64,000 nt of DNA from Owenia fusiformis (taxonomy: Eukaryota; Annelida; Polychaeta; Sabellida; Oweniidae). Below, piece by piece: positions 47,201 through 59,200 of this stretch (positions are counted from its first letter, which is position 1; each line of letters opens with the position of its first letter). Location: assembly GCA_903813345.2 (NCBI GenBank), contig CAIIXF020000001.1, positions 14,589,915 through 14,653,914 on the forward strand, read 5' to 3'. The translations under genes and the position numbers were made by a program. Below the pieces are notes generated by a model. The model ran no database searches. It saw nothing but the letters and a program-made list of their open reading frames with translations, and was not told the DNA's origin.

Positions 47201-50200
47201 TCCGGGCGGAGGATATCGTGACGATATACTCCGGAAAACTCCGCTTGTTGATTTCCCGCCAAATTGACTCTATTTTGGCATGGAATTCATTTTGCAATGA
47301 TATTATACATTTAGTACACTACTTGTAAGTGTAGGATAATAAGAACATCCTATGATTTTTTTCAGAATATCATTTTAATCTACTCGGTGATATTGATATA
47401 TGCACTCGTTCGCTTCGCTCTCTCGTGCAGATATCAATATCACCTCGTAGATAAAAATGATATTCCTCAAAATCATAGGATATCCTATAATTATTCGTAA
47501 TTTACTAACGTGTCTCAAACATCTACCAGCGTCGTTTTGACTCCAGTTGCAAAAACAATATGTGGTGAATAAGTGATTAAGTTTTATTTTGACATGATAC
47601 GCTATGAATATGATGGTAATAATGAAATAATAACAATGCATTACGTTAGGATAGATCGGGGGATAGATTTTTGTGGAAATCGTTCCATGATGTTAGAGAT
47701 ATTGAACTGGAGGATATTGCCACGATATACTCCAGAAACCCAATATGCGGAGGATAGTGTGACGATATACTCCGCTTGTTGATTTCCCGCCAAATTGATT
47801 CTATTTGGCATGGAATTCATTTGGCAATGGTATTATACATTTTGTACACTCCTTGTGAAGGATAATAAGAACATCCTATGATTTTTTCAGAATATCATTT
47901 TAATGTACTCGGTGATATATGCACTCATTCTCTTTGCTCTCTCGTGCAGATACCAATATCACCTCGTAGATAAAAATGATATTCCTCAAAATCATAGGAT
48001 ATCCTATAAATACCCCATGGTTGTTGAAAAATATAATTCATATCAATAACTAGATATAATGGACAGTTTTCAAAACCAAAACACTTTTGAAACCATCGAG
48101 TGAACCATCTCTAACTTTTTATGGATGGCATTCGCCTTCGGCTGTCGGTGATTATCGGCGTTCGGCGGTCATGGTGTGTAACAAATGGTAGGTTGTAGCT
48201 GACATTTTGCATGTCAATGAATTGTTTATTTTAGATTACTTTGTAAAGGTATAAAGTTTTAGAAATCGCCGCTGCCAAGCGATTTTGGAAAGTCGATTTG
48301 ATCACTATCCCGGAGACATTAATAAGAGAAACGTAATTGTAGGTTAGAGATGTTGATTTTGTGGTTAGGAAATATATAAATGTCCAAAATGATTTGTCAG
48401 ACCAACCCTGGTCATTGATACTAAATGCGATACTCGGTATAGGATTATTAGGCGATTAGACGAATAATATTTTTGTAAATGGTGGGTAAATATGGATATT
48501 TCAGCCCAATGTAAATGTAATGGTCAGTTCTTGTGCTGTACCAATCTGTATTGTTACTGAGATTGTCCCCGTTGATCATCTCCGTCGCAATACAGAAAAT
48601 ATTGGTGCGAAGGGACAATCTCAGTAGCAATACAGAGGATCACACGATAAAAACGTTATTGAATGATTTGAAGTGGCAAATCCAGATACGGCCACATATG
48701 CCGTCTTCCAATTGCAAAGACAATGGATCCTTAATTTAAAAAGGACGAAGACAATGACAAATGATAATCCCTAATCCGTTGTCAAGTTACAATTTCAATC
48801 GGTAATCAAAGTGAGTAATTTTCTCTCGCAGTTTGAACATATATTACCTTTACCTTAGTAGCGAGATACTTAAATGATTGTTGAACGTATTTGACATAGA
48901 ACGTATTTGACATACTTGTTAAACATGCAAATCACGAACAAAGAACGTTGTTTTATTGCAAAATAAAGAAACATGTATTTAAAATACAAAATAACATTAA
49001 GATAAAACAGTCTTATACAAAAAGCGATATAATGCAAAAAACAATATCGTAAAATGGTACAACATAACGCAATCCTGTGCATTTGACTTGAACAATCAGT
49101 AGTACTACATTGCGATACATACCCCCGGGTACATACCTTACATGATTGCGATAATATGCGCTAAAATTAATGCAAACAAATGCCTATCACTAATGACTAG
49201 CCCTCAAAGGTTTGGTATGTATTTTCGTTGCATGATTTATATGTTCTCGTTACTGATGAAAGATTTTATTTTGTGCTTTTCTAATAAGTGATGCACAATT
49301 ATCTTCCAAACTAATAGAGGGAATTGTATTTTAACGTAATGCGATGCAAAATTAAAAAACAAAAATCAATATTATTGTACACTCTAGTCAATATGACACA
49401 ATACATAACAGTTTGGTGAAACGGCACTTCTGCATTTTCGTCATATTTTTGCTCGTATTTTGCACATTTGTACACCATTCAATTTGCTACCAGTCTAGCA
49501 GTGTACCGTATTTCATGACCATCAGACTAATAATCATAATTATGTTACAGCACTATGTCGCCCAACCTTTTCAACGACCCGACTTCATTCATCAGCACGC
49601 GTGGCCTGATGATATGATCTCCGTTCTGAGGTTATCAATTGTCCTGAGTTCAAGCTTGTATACTCTATTTTTTGTTTAAAGTGCTGTAACATTATGACTA
49701 TTAGTTTGATGGTCGTGAAATATAATAGGCCGGTAGGAATTTGAATGGTGTACACAAAATATGAGTGAGCAACTTGCTAAGGTGTGAGGAAAACAGTGTC
49801 GGGGTTACCGTTTACAACCACCTTTTATAAAACGATGGTACACTCCCCTCCATAAGTTTGGCAACCTTTGCTCCCCCATTGAACAACGTGTTAAAGCCTC
49901 TTTACCTTTTTATTTACTTAATCTGCGAAGAAAATACATATTATCGATGGAAAAGTAATTTGAGCTTATTTCCGATTCCTCCAAATTTTCTTAATTTTTT
50001 CCTCAATTATAATAGGTCGAAAATTAATGATTTTGATGACTTTTTGAAGATCGACATGTCGCAAGTCATATGAGAAAAAAACAGTCATCCGAGTCCTTGC
50101 AAAAATATACAAGTTAGGTAGGCAACTGAATTTGCAACTTATTTACAAAAATTGGTACGTTTCTTCAGGTTCAACAAAGTTATAGGTGTTTAAAGTCAAA

Positions 50201-53200
50201 ATTGTTTTTTCAAAACATCTCCTATTGAAATAACACAAGAGGCGAAAAATGATTTTCAAAAATGACTTTGACGCTCTGCAACTTTTGTATTCATCAAGTA
50301 AAACCAAGACTTAGTGAATGAAATTATTAGAGAATTCTATTTTCTATGTAAAAATATTTTAATCTTTTACTTAATTGATATCTGATTTGCCCCGAACTCA
50401 CAATTTTCCATTGGTTTACATGGGAATGACGATTTTCAAAAATTCATCTTTATCACCAATTTTCGAACTATTGTAATTGAAGGAAAAACTTTTGGAGATT
50501 TGGAGATATTGGAAATATAGTCATATTACGTTTTCATCAATAGTAATAAGTATTTTCATCGCAAGTTAAGTAAAGATGCTTTAACACGTAGTTCAACGGG
50601 GGAGCTAAGGATGCTAAGTTTATGGAGAATAGTGTATCTCGTTCAGTTACAATAATTTAAAAACAAATGATAATAACATGTTGTTGTACAGTAACACATA
50701 GGCTAAATAAAAGGCAACCCGAGAGAATATAAAAAAGTACCCAATAACAAATTCATTACATCTAATATATTGCAGTGCAAAATACTATTTAACGCAATAT
50801 AAAAGAAATTCAACCAAATACTAAAATAGCGTAAAACGGTACAATGTATCAACGTGAAATTAAATACTTCAAAGTACATGTATTTTGAATGTACGTCAAT
50901 AAGAAATATCGGCATGAAATGCTAAAAGTATCTCGTAATTCAAAACAATAAAAAAGCAAAGACAATAGGCTTGAAGAACAACTGTATATAAAACGTTACA
51001 ATATATTGTATGATTTTGTAAAATCTGTATGATAACATGTGAATATAATATTTCCTGATACCATTTTTAATTGACTCACTGATATCAATATCTGTACTCA
51101 TTTTTTACGCTCGCTCGATCGTCAACTCGTATATATTTCCTTATTGCATAATAACACGTTCTCCCTGGGAAATAGGCAGAGAATAGAATTTATATTCAAA
51201 GAATCCCGTAAAAGATCCCATTCATCCAAAGTTCCGTAACAAACCATATTCGATCCCGTATCAGCCGTATCAAGTTGAAAATGTAATTTGATTTCATATT
51301 TTTTTCACATTCTCAAACTAGACTATCTTCCTTAACTTCGAGCCAAATTATTATCCGCAACGTGACTTATAAGTAGGTGTAAATCGGGAAATAAAAAATC
51401 TTACCGAAACCTAGTCCCAGAAGTAGTCCCGCCATGATACACTGACGATACGTCTGTGTAACTAGGTGGGTAGCAGTGATCTTACTATAGTACACTAAAT
51501 ATGCTATTTCTCTCCATGCCAAAGAGTATGTATCAAATAAAGCGTGTACTTTCACCAAATATTTGTTTTATACGTAACTAATTATTCATATTATAATCGT
51601 TTTTTAGTTGAGTCGATTGGTGAGTAAGTACGTTAGTAGGTAGCTGATTACGTAACTGACTTAACCCATAAAGTAATATTTGGTTATCATCATATTGGTT
51701 TTTCGAAATGCAATGCACCATAGAATCTAAAACGGAATTCAGATTTCAATTCTGATTTCAGATTAGGATTTCTGAAAAGATTGTTCACCTTTTTCATAAC
51801 CCACGCGTTAAATTGAGAGAACCCCGTAAAGACCTAGATTTGGACCTCGGCTTTTCAGTGTCCTTACTTTGAATGTCAAAATCAGTAAAAGTAATCAAAA
51901 GACGACGTCTTGCCTTTGAAATTAGATACTTTTTACAAGGAATATATTGAAAAAAGAAGGAGACATATTAAGGGACGGCTGAGAAAAGTGGTAAAATAAT
52001 GTATGTATGACACTAGTACAATAACGTCATTTCAAAGGGCAATATAGTGAAATATTGGACCAAGGGCCCAAGGTCCAATATTTCACTATCTTGCCCGCAG
52101 AAATGACGTTATTACTATTATTACCACCGTTAATGACCAGGGCTGAAATAGCAAATTTGAAATAGAAAATCTTACGCACTGAACGATATCACTTTTTCGG
52201 GAAACATAGCCGGGCGGATAATGTCATTATTGCCCGACTAAAGTCATTAACACCCGACACAATATTGCTCACGTCAATATAGCAATTTAAATGCCTTCTC
52301 AACTAGTACTAAAACCCATAGAACAGGCCCTGCAAGGTGGTAATAATGTAGATTATAATTCAACCTATTCCATTTCTTACAAAAGATCAAATTGAATTGA
52401 CCCGTCAATAATTAAATATAAACTACGGCTGTTTAACCTTTTTGTAAACTCTTCAGCTAAGATCCACCATGTGTTTGGTGTTTTATGGACAGTTAGAAAA
52501 TGAGAAAGGCCTGGATGTAACATGCACCTTATTCTGAAAATTGTCTCCTGAAGGTCTTTCACACGACTACAGATCAAACGTCCCAAGCAGGGATGCGTTT
52601 ACCGTTAACCATAAGTTTAACATTTTCAATAAGGGCGCAATAAGGTCGTATTTCAAAGCAATACATCACATTTGTGCAATTGGGTCATTCGTATACGGTC
52701 AACTTAACTGTCATTCTAAAAAGCATCATCCATTTGTATTTATTTGTCACTGGCAGGTTTAAGAGCATCCATATAAACATTAATTTAAAAATGTCAACTC
52801 TGTATTCATTCCCCACCAACATAGGGATTCGTAAGCAACGGGGCACTCTTCAAAAGCAGGGAGCGATTGAAAGATTAAGCTATTTATTAGAACTACTTTT
52901 ATCTCCATTTTACCAGAACCAAAACAATATTATCAGCACACCATTAGAAGGCTTATCCATTCTTCTTAAATCTTATTTTAAACAAATGTTTGCTGTATGT
53001 GTAGCTATTTAAAATCATAAAAGCGTCTGTAATATTATCTATATATTATGTCAGTCAAATGCATATCACTTCCCAAAAGTCTGATTCAAATCTGTTATGA
53101 AGGACGGTATACGTTTTTCAATGATGCGCCGAATTATGTTAAGTTGCTATCTATTTCATATCGTCCAAACTGTATGTTGTTAGTATGAGGAAAATATTTC

Positions 53201-56200
53201 GCCATTTCCTTTAAACGTTCTATACGTTACAGTTCGTTTTTTAGTTTCCAAATGGGTGTCTACAAAACAAAGACCTAAGACCTAAGACCTACAAAACTAA
53301 GACCCCCCACGTTATAAAACCAAGACCCTGTTATAAAACTAAGACCCCCCACGTTATAAAACTAAGACCCTGTTATAAAACTAAGACCCCCCACGTTATA
53401 AAACTAAGACCCTGTTATAAAACTAAGACCCCCCACATTATAAAACTAAGACCCTGTTATAAAACTAAGACCCCCCACGTTATAAAACTAAGACCCTGTT
53501 ATAAAACTAAGACCCCCCACGTTATAAAACTAAGACCCTGTTATAAAACTAAGACCCCCCACGTTATAAAACTAAGACCCTGTTATAAAACTAAGACCCC
53601 CCACGTTATAAAACTAAGACCCTGTTATAAAACTAAGACCCCCCACGTTATAAAACTAAGACCCTGTTATAAAACTAAGACCCCCCTCGTTATAAAACTA
53701 AGACCCTGTTATAAAACTAAGACCCCCCACGTTATAAAACTAAGACCCTGTTATAAAACTAAGACCCCCACGTTATAAAACTAAGACCCTGTTATAAAAC
53801 TAAGACCCCCCACGTTATAAAACTAAGACCCTGTTATAAAACTAAGACCCCCCACGTTATAAAACTAAGACCCTGTTATAAAACTAAGACCCCCCCACGT
53901 TATAAAACTAAGACCCCCCACGTTATAAAACTAAGACCCCCCACGTTATAAAACTAAGACCCTGTTATAAAACTAAGACCCCCCACATTATAAAACTAAG
54001 ACCCTGTTATAAAACTAAGACCCCCCACATTATAAAACTAAGACCCTGTTATAAAACTAAGACCCTGTTATAAAACTAAGACCCTGTTATAAAACTAAGA
54101 CCCCCCACGTTATAAAACTAAGACCCTGTTATAAAACTAAGACCCCCCACGTTATAAAACTAAGACCCTGTTATAAAACTAAGACCCCCAACGTTATAAA
54201 ACTAAGACCCTGTTATAAAACTAAGACCCCCCTCGTTATAAAACTAAGACCCTGTTATAAGAATCAGTCACCGTGCCTTGCTCTGCTCGCCACAAGGTAG
54301 TCTTGCCTCTGGGCCTTGTGTTCCCCAGTAACATACAACAGCGGATTATATAAAAATGGACTGTAACAAATACCCGGATTTGTTGATTTTTAAAAAAAGT
54401 AATTTTTTGATATCACTTTTTATGCCCGGCATACAAAGTGATATCCCATTTTATGCTGGCATAAAAAGTGATGTCCCATTTTATGCTGAGCATAAAAAGA
54501 GATACTCCATTTTATGCTGGTATTGTTTTGGAAGTGATGTTTAATGGTAGTTCAAGATTTAAGACCCATCATTCTGGCACAGATTGCTGAACCATTGTTA
54601 GTTAAGAATTCCTAATAGAATTAAGAATTATTATTTGAAACTGAGTTGTTTTGCCCTGGCAAACAATTTTCCAACTTGTAGTTCAACTTCTTCTGTCTAT
54701 TTGTTGACAGTCTGTGATGTCATCATCAATCATCACAATAGAAATGAGGTAATTCACGATGACATCACAAAGTACTCTGATGACATCATCAATCATCACA
54801 ATGGAAACGAGATAATTCATGATGACATCACAAAGCATCTCTGTCATAGATAGAACTCTGCCACATTTCTTAGAAATCAAACTACTATGTGACATCATAG
54901 ATAATCTCACTGTCACAGATAGAATTCACCTAATTCCCATTGTGATGATTGATGATGACATCACAGACTGTCAACACATATAGACAAAAATGAATTTCAA
55001 ATGCATATTGGGATATTGTTTGCTAGGACAAACAGAACAGTTTCAGCTATTAATTCTTAATTCTATTAGGAATTCTTAACTAAAATAAGTTGCTTCTGGT
55101 CCTTTTATAACAGGGTCTTAGACCTGTATGTTACTGGGGAACTCGAGGGATAGAGCCGAGACTACCTTAAAATTATGTATATGTGTACGTTACTAGGGAA
55201 AACAAGGGTCAGTGGCAAGACTACCATATGTGTATGTTACTAGAGTAAACAAGGGCCAGAGGCAAGACTACCATGTGTAGATTCTGTATGTGAGAAGAGA
55301 ACACAAGGACCAGAAGCAAGACTACCTTTTGTAGAATCTTTATGTTAGTGGGGAGAATCTGTATATTAGAAGGGAACACGAGGACCAGAAGCAAGACTAC
55401 CTTTTGTAGAATCTTTATGTTAGTGGGGAGAATCTGTATATTAGAAGGGAACACAAGGACCAGAGGCAAGACTATCTTTTGTAGAATCTGTATGTTACTG
55501 GGGAACACAAGGCCCAGAGGCAAGACTACCTTGTGGCGAGCAGAGCAAGGCACGGTGACTGATTCTTATAACAGGGTCTTAGTTTTATTACGTGGGGGGT
55601 CTTAGTTTTATTATGTGGGGGGTCTTAGTTTTATAACAGGGTCTTAGTTTTATAACGTGGGGGGTCTTAGTTTTATAACAGGGTCTTAGTTTTATAACGT
55701 GGGGGGTCTTACTTTTATAACAGGGTCTTAGTTTTATAACGTGGGGGGTCTTAGTTTTATAACAGGGTCTTAGTTTTATAACGTGGGGGGTCTTAGTTTT
55801 ATAACAGGGTCTTAGTTTTATTACTTGGGGGGTCTTAGTTTTATAACAGGGTCTTAGTTTTATAACGTGGGGGGTCTTAGTTTGATAACAGGGTCTTAGT
55901 TTTATTACGTGGGGGGTCTTAGTTTTATAACAGGGTCTTAGTTTTATTACATGGGGGGTCTTAGTTTTATAACAGGGTCTTAGTTTTATAACGTGGGGGG
56001 TCTTAGTTTTATAACAGGGTCTTAGTTTTATAACGTGGGGAGTCTTAGTTTTATAACAGGGTCTTAGTTTTATAACGTGGGGGGTCTTAGTTTTATAACA
56101 GGGTCTTAGTTTTATAACGTGGGGGTCTTAGTTTTATAACAGGGTCTTAGTTTTACAACGTTGGGGGTCTTAGTTTTATAACAGGGTCTTAGTTTTATAA

Positions 56201-59200
56201 TGTGGGGGGTCTTAGTTTTATAACAGGGTCTTAGTTTTATAACGTGGGGGGTCTTAGTTTTATAACAGGGTCTTAGTTTTATAACGTGGGGGGTCTTAGT
56301 TTTATAACAGGGTCTTAGTTTTATAACGTGGGGGGTCTTAGTTTTGTAGGTCTTAGGTCTTAGGTCTTAGTTTTGTAGACACCCGTTTCCAAATGTTTCA
56401 TTCAACTATGCCATAAAGGAGATTGAAACTCCGTGTAAATGAATATTTCCTTTGTATTTTCTCTGCATGTTTTGCTGATCTTTTAACTGTTTTTCAGTAC
56501 CTTAACTAAATGAAAATGTATAGCGAAATTAATTAAATACGCGCTGTGTTTTGAACTTTGTAAAGGATTTACATTTGTAAAATTGTGCTTCCCTGCCTTG
56601 GAAAGCCACGCCTTCTCTATCATCGCCTTCGGGACGCTATGCAAACGGTATACGTCATTCTCATAAAGTTTAAGGGCGGCAATACTTCAAGTATACGTAT
56701 AGGACGGGATGCGTCCAAATGAAACACACAATGGAAGTTGTTCATAGCGTACACGTAAATCATTGAATGACGGGCATATCAGTAGTTCTACGATTGTTCA
56801 CCGTGTTTATACGCCTATTTTTGTAATCATACATGGTCCACTGGCGGATCCAGATCCATCTTGCCCCCCCCCACCCACCTTGTGGGCCAAGAAAAACATC
56901 ATAGGGCCCAAAAAATGTTTTGGTAAAAAATTACATAGGGCCTCATAAAAACCGAGCCTTTTTGGGAATGATTTGACAACCTAGGCCAAATTTTCAAAGA
57001 ATGGGGGTTAAATTTTCTTCTGGATCCTCCAGTTTGGTCTAAGTTGTTAATTCGAAAAGGCCAAATAATTGCGATATTGAATGTGCAACTCATCACGGTA
57101 CACCTCGCCCGACGAGTGACACGTGTTGGTAAAAGCTATCCAATCCTGCACATAGAACTCATGCATAATACAACAAGTTCTGGGATTGCAATTGTATAGT
57201 AGTTTAAGCCAATTTACTGACTGAATTACTCAGTTGGAGTAACATTCCCGGGGAAACTTTCCCGGGGACAGATAATAGTTCCCTCTATTGACCAAACTAG
57301 GTACTACACTTCACTCCACCTTTTGAAAATAACTAACTCATTTATGTGTAAAAATAAAATCAAATATTCTAACTGAGACATGATGATTTAATCATATTTC
57401 GATTTAATATTCAAAGTAGAATATAACGCCCAAGGTTCAGAATCTTAGTTCAGCCGGGAGCCCCCAGAAAACAAATAGGACTAACTCTAATATGATATTA
57501 TCTCAAGAGACATAAAGCAGAAGTTTTCTAATTCAATTTCAGTGATCATTACTGTGGAGTCAATAATATTGATTTAGAAACCCCAGTTATGATTAGAGTC
57601 AGAAGGCTATAGGAGAGTTCTCAATGTAGAATCATGAACGCTATCATTATATCACAGATAACTGCTTTTAGAATACGCTAAGGAAAAAAACAAGTTTTTT
57701 ATGAGACTCACAGGAGAAAGTTTTGATCATGAAGTTTGATTATAGATCTGTTGCCTTTTCTGATAAAAATGAAATATAATGATGTTGAAGACCACACTTA
57801 TTTGAAGGGACAATTACAGTTTTTTTTATGATGTCACAACCAAAAATTGGTGACATATTGTTATGGTCTCCGTTTTTTTTGCGCTGGTCGGCAATTGGCA
57901 ATTGGTAATTTGCAGTTGGCATCTGTAAGTCTTTAGACTGAAATCAATTTTTTTCAAAATCATCTACAGGTTTTCAGAAGTTCAAATCTGACTTTACATT
58001 TAAGATTTGACCTTCAATGACCTTTTCAAGGTAAAAAAAGGTTAAGTAGGTAAAAAAGGTATTTTTCAACTTGCTCAAAATCATCTACAAGTTCTCGAAA
58101 GTTCAAATGTGGCTATAGATTTGACCTTCAATGACCTTCTCAAGGTCAAGAAGGTCTTTTTTCATCTTGCTTCGAATTGACCAATTCTTTTTTTCAAAAT
58201 CATCTACAAGTTCTCAGAAGTTCAAATCTGACTTTAGATTTGAGATTTCACCTTCAATGATCTTCTCAGGGTCAAAAAATGTATTTTTTCAACTTGCTTC
58301 AAATTGACCAATTAAATCATCTACAAGTTCTATTCAAATCTGACTTAAGATTGCATATTGCGATCAACTAGGTGGTGACATTTTGTCATATTAACGCCTT
58401 GTTTAAATTGTTACAATTTTAGGTTCTTTGTATACTTACTTTTTAAAAAATGTCAATGACTTCCCTGATATATTAAAAAAGGAAATTATTTGTAACTTTG
58501 CAATTGCCTATAAGATTTACATTTTATCATTCAAAAAATGCATTATATTTTGTAATAATGACAGCATGTTAAATTGTGACATCACTCCTCTAGGACAGTG
58601 CAACCTTTTGATATATTCCTGAATCTTAGAATCACAGAAGTATTGGTAGAAATATCTGATCAAATCTTAATATTATGAAATAGATATTTATAGCAATAGA
58701 CACTATATTAATAGCTATCTTTGAAAAAATTCATCAGCATCGCATATCCAGTTGAAGTTCTTTCCACCAGTATCCAATAATTAACAATAAATCTACTCAT
58801 TTATTTGATTTACAGCATCTTTTCAAGGTGGAATAGGTTTTATGGTTTATTATTCTGGTATTGCCAAGTGAAATGCAAAACAATAAAAGTAAAAGTTCTC
58901 GATCACCCTGGTTACGAAATACACCAGTGTGATGTACCTCTCTATATGAATTTAATATTTACAAATGCTTGATTTGAATAGCATCTATCTGTTGTTTTTG
59001 TGTTTATTGAATTATGACTCGACACTTCCGACATATGCCTGGGTCACATTTGCTCCGATTGCAGTATTTTGTTCAAAACTGATTTCAACTTGCTACAAAT
59101 TGACCAAACCTTTTTTAGAATCATGTACAAGTTCTACAAGCAAATGTGTATAAGCAAATGTGACATAGGCATTATGAATGAATGTGACTGGAATAAATTA

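Larger units (their letters stand above)
53254..56384. mobile_element. Giant foldback element (TU/Mutator-like), 3131 bp
   Basis: The exact ends are GGGTGTCTACAAAAC and its complement, with a perfect 10-bp target duplication GTTTCCAAAT (53244-53253, 56385-56394). Outer arms are tandem arrays of a 42-bp unit (AAAACTAAGACCCTGTTAT plus AAAACTAAGACCCCCCACG TTAT), about 53306-54258 on the left and inverted at 55565-56345. Next come unique inner inverted repeats (54262-54340 and 55490-55563), then a nested palindromic core. Arms of tandem repeats inside inverted repeats match what I recall of sea urchin TU elements; GG ends and a 10-bp duplication fit Mutator-like transposition. No transposase, so non-autonomous. 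Confidence 0.88.

Noticed and set aside
52674-53012. 112-codon plus-strand frame
   Set aside because: No recognisable domain, biased AT-rich composition, no supporting splice or start context.
55221-55605. Open frames of 87 and 110 codons in the foldback core
   Set aside because: Generated by repeats of about 60 bp; repetitive peptide on both strands.
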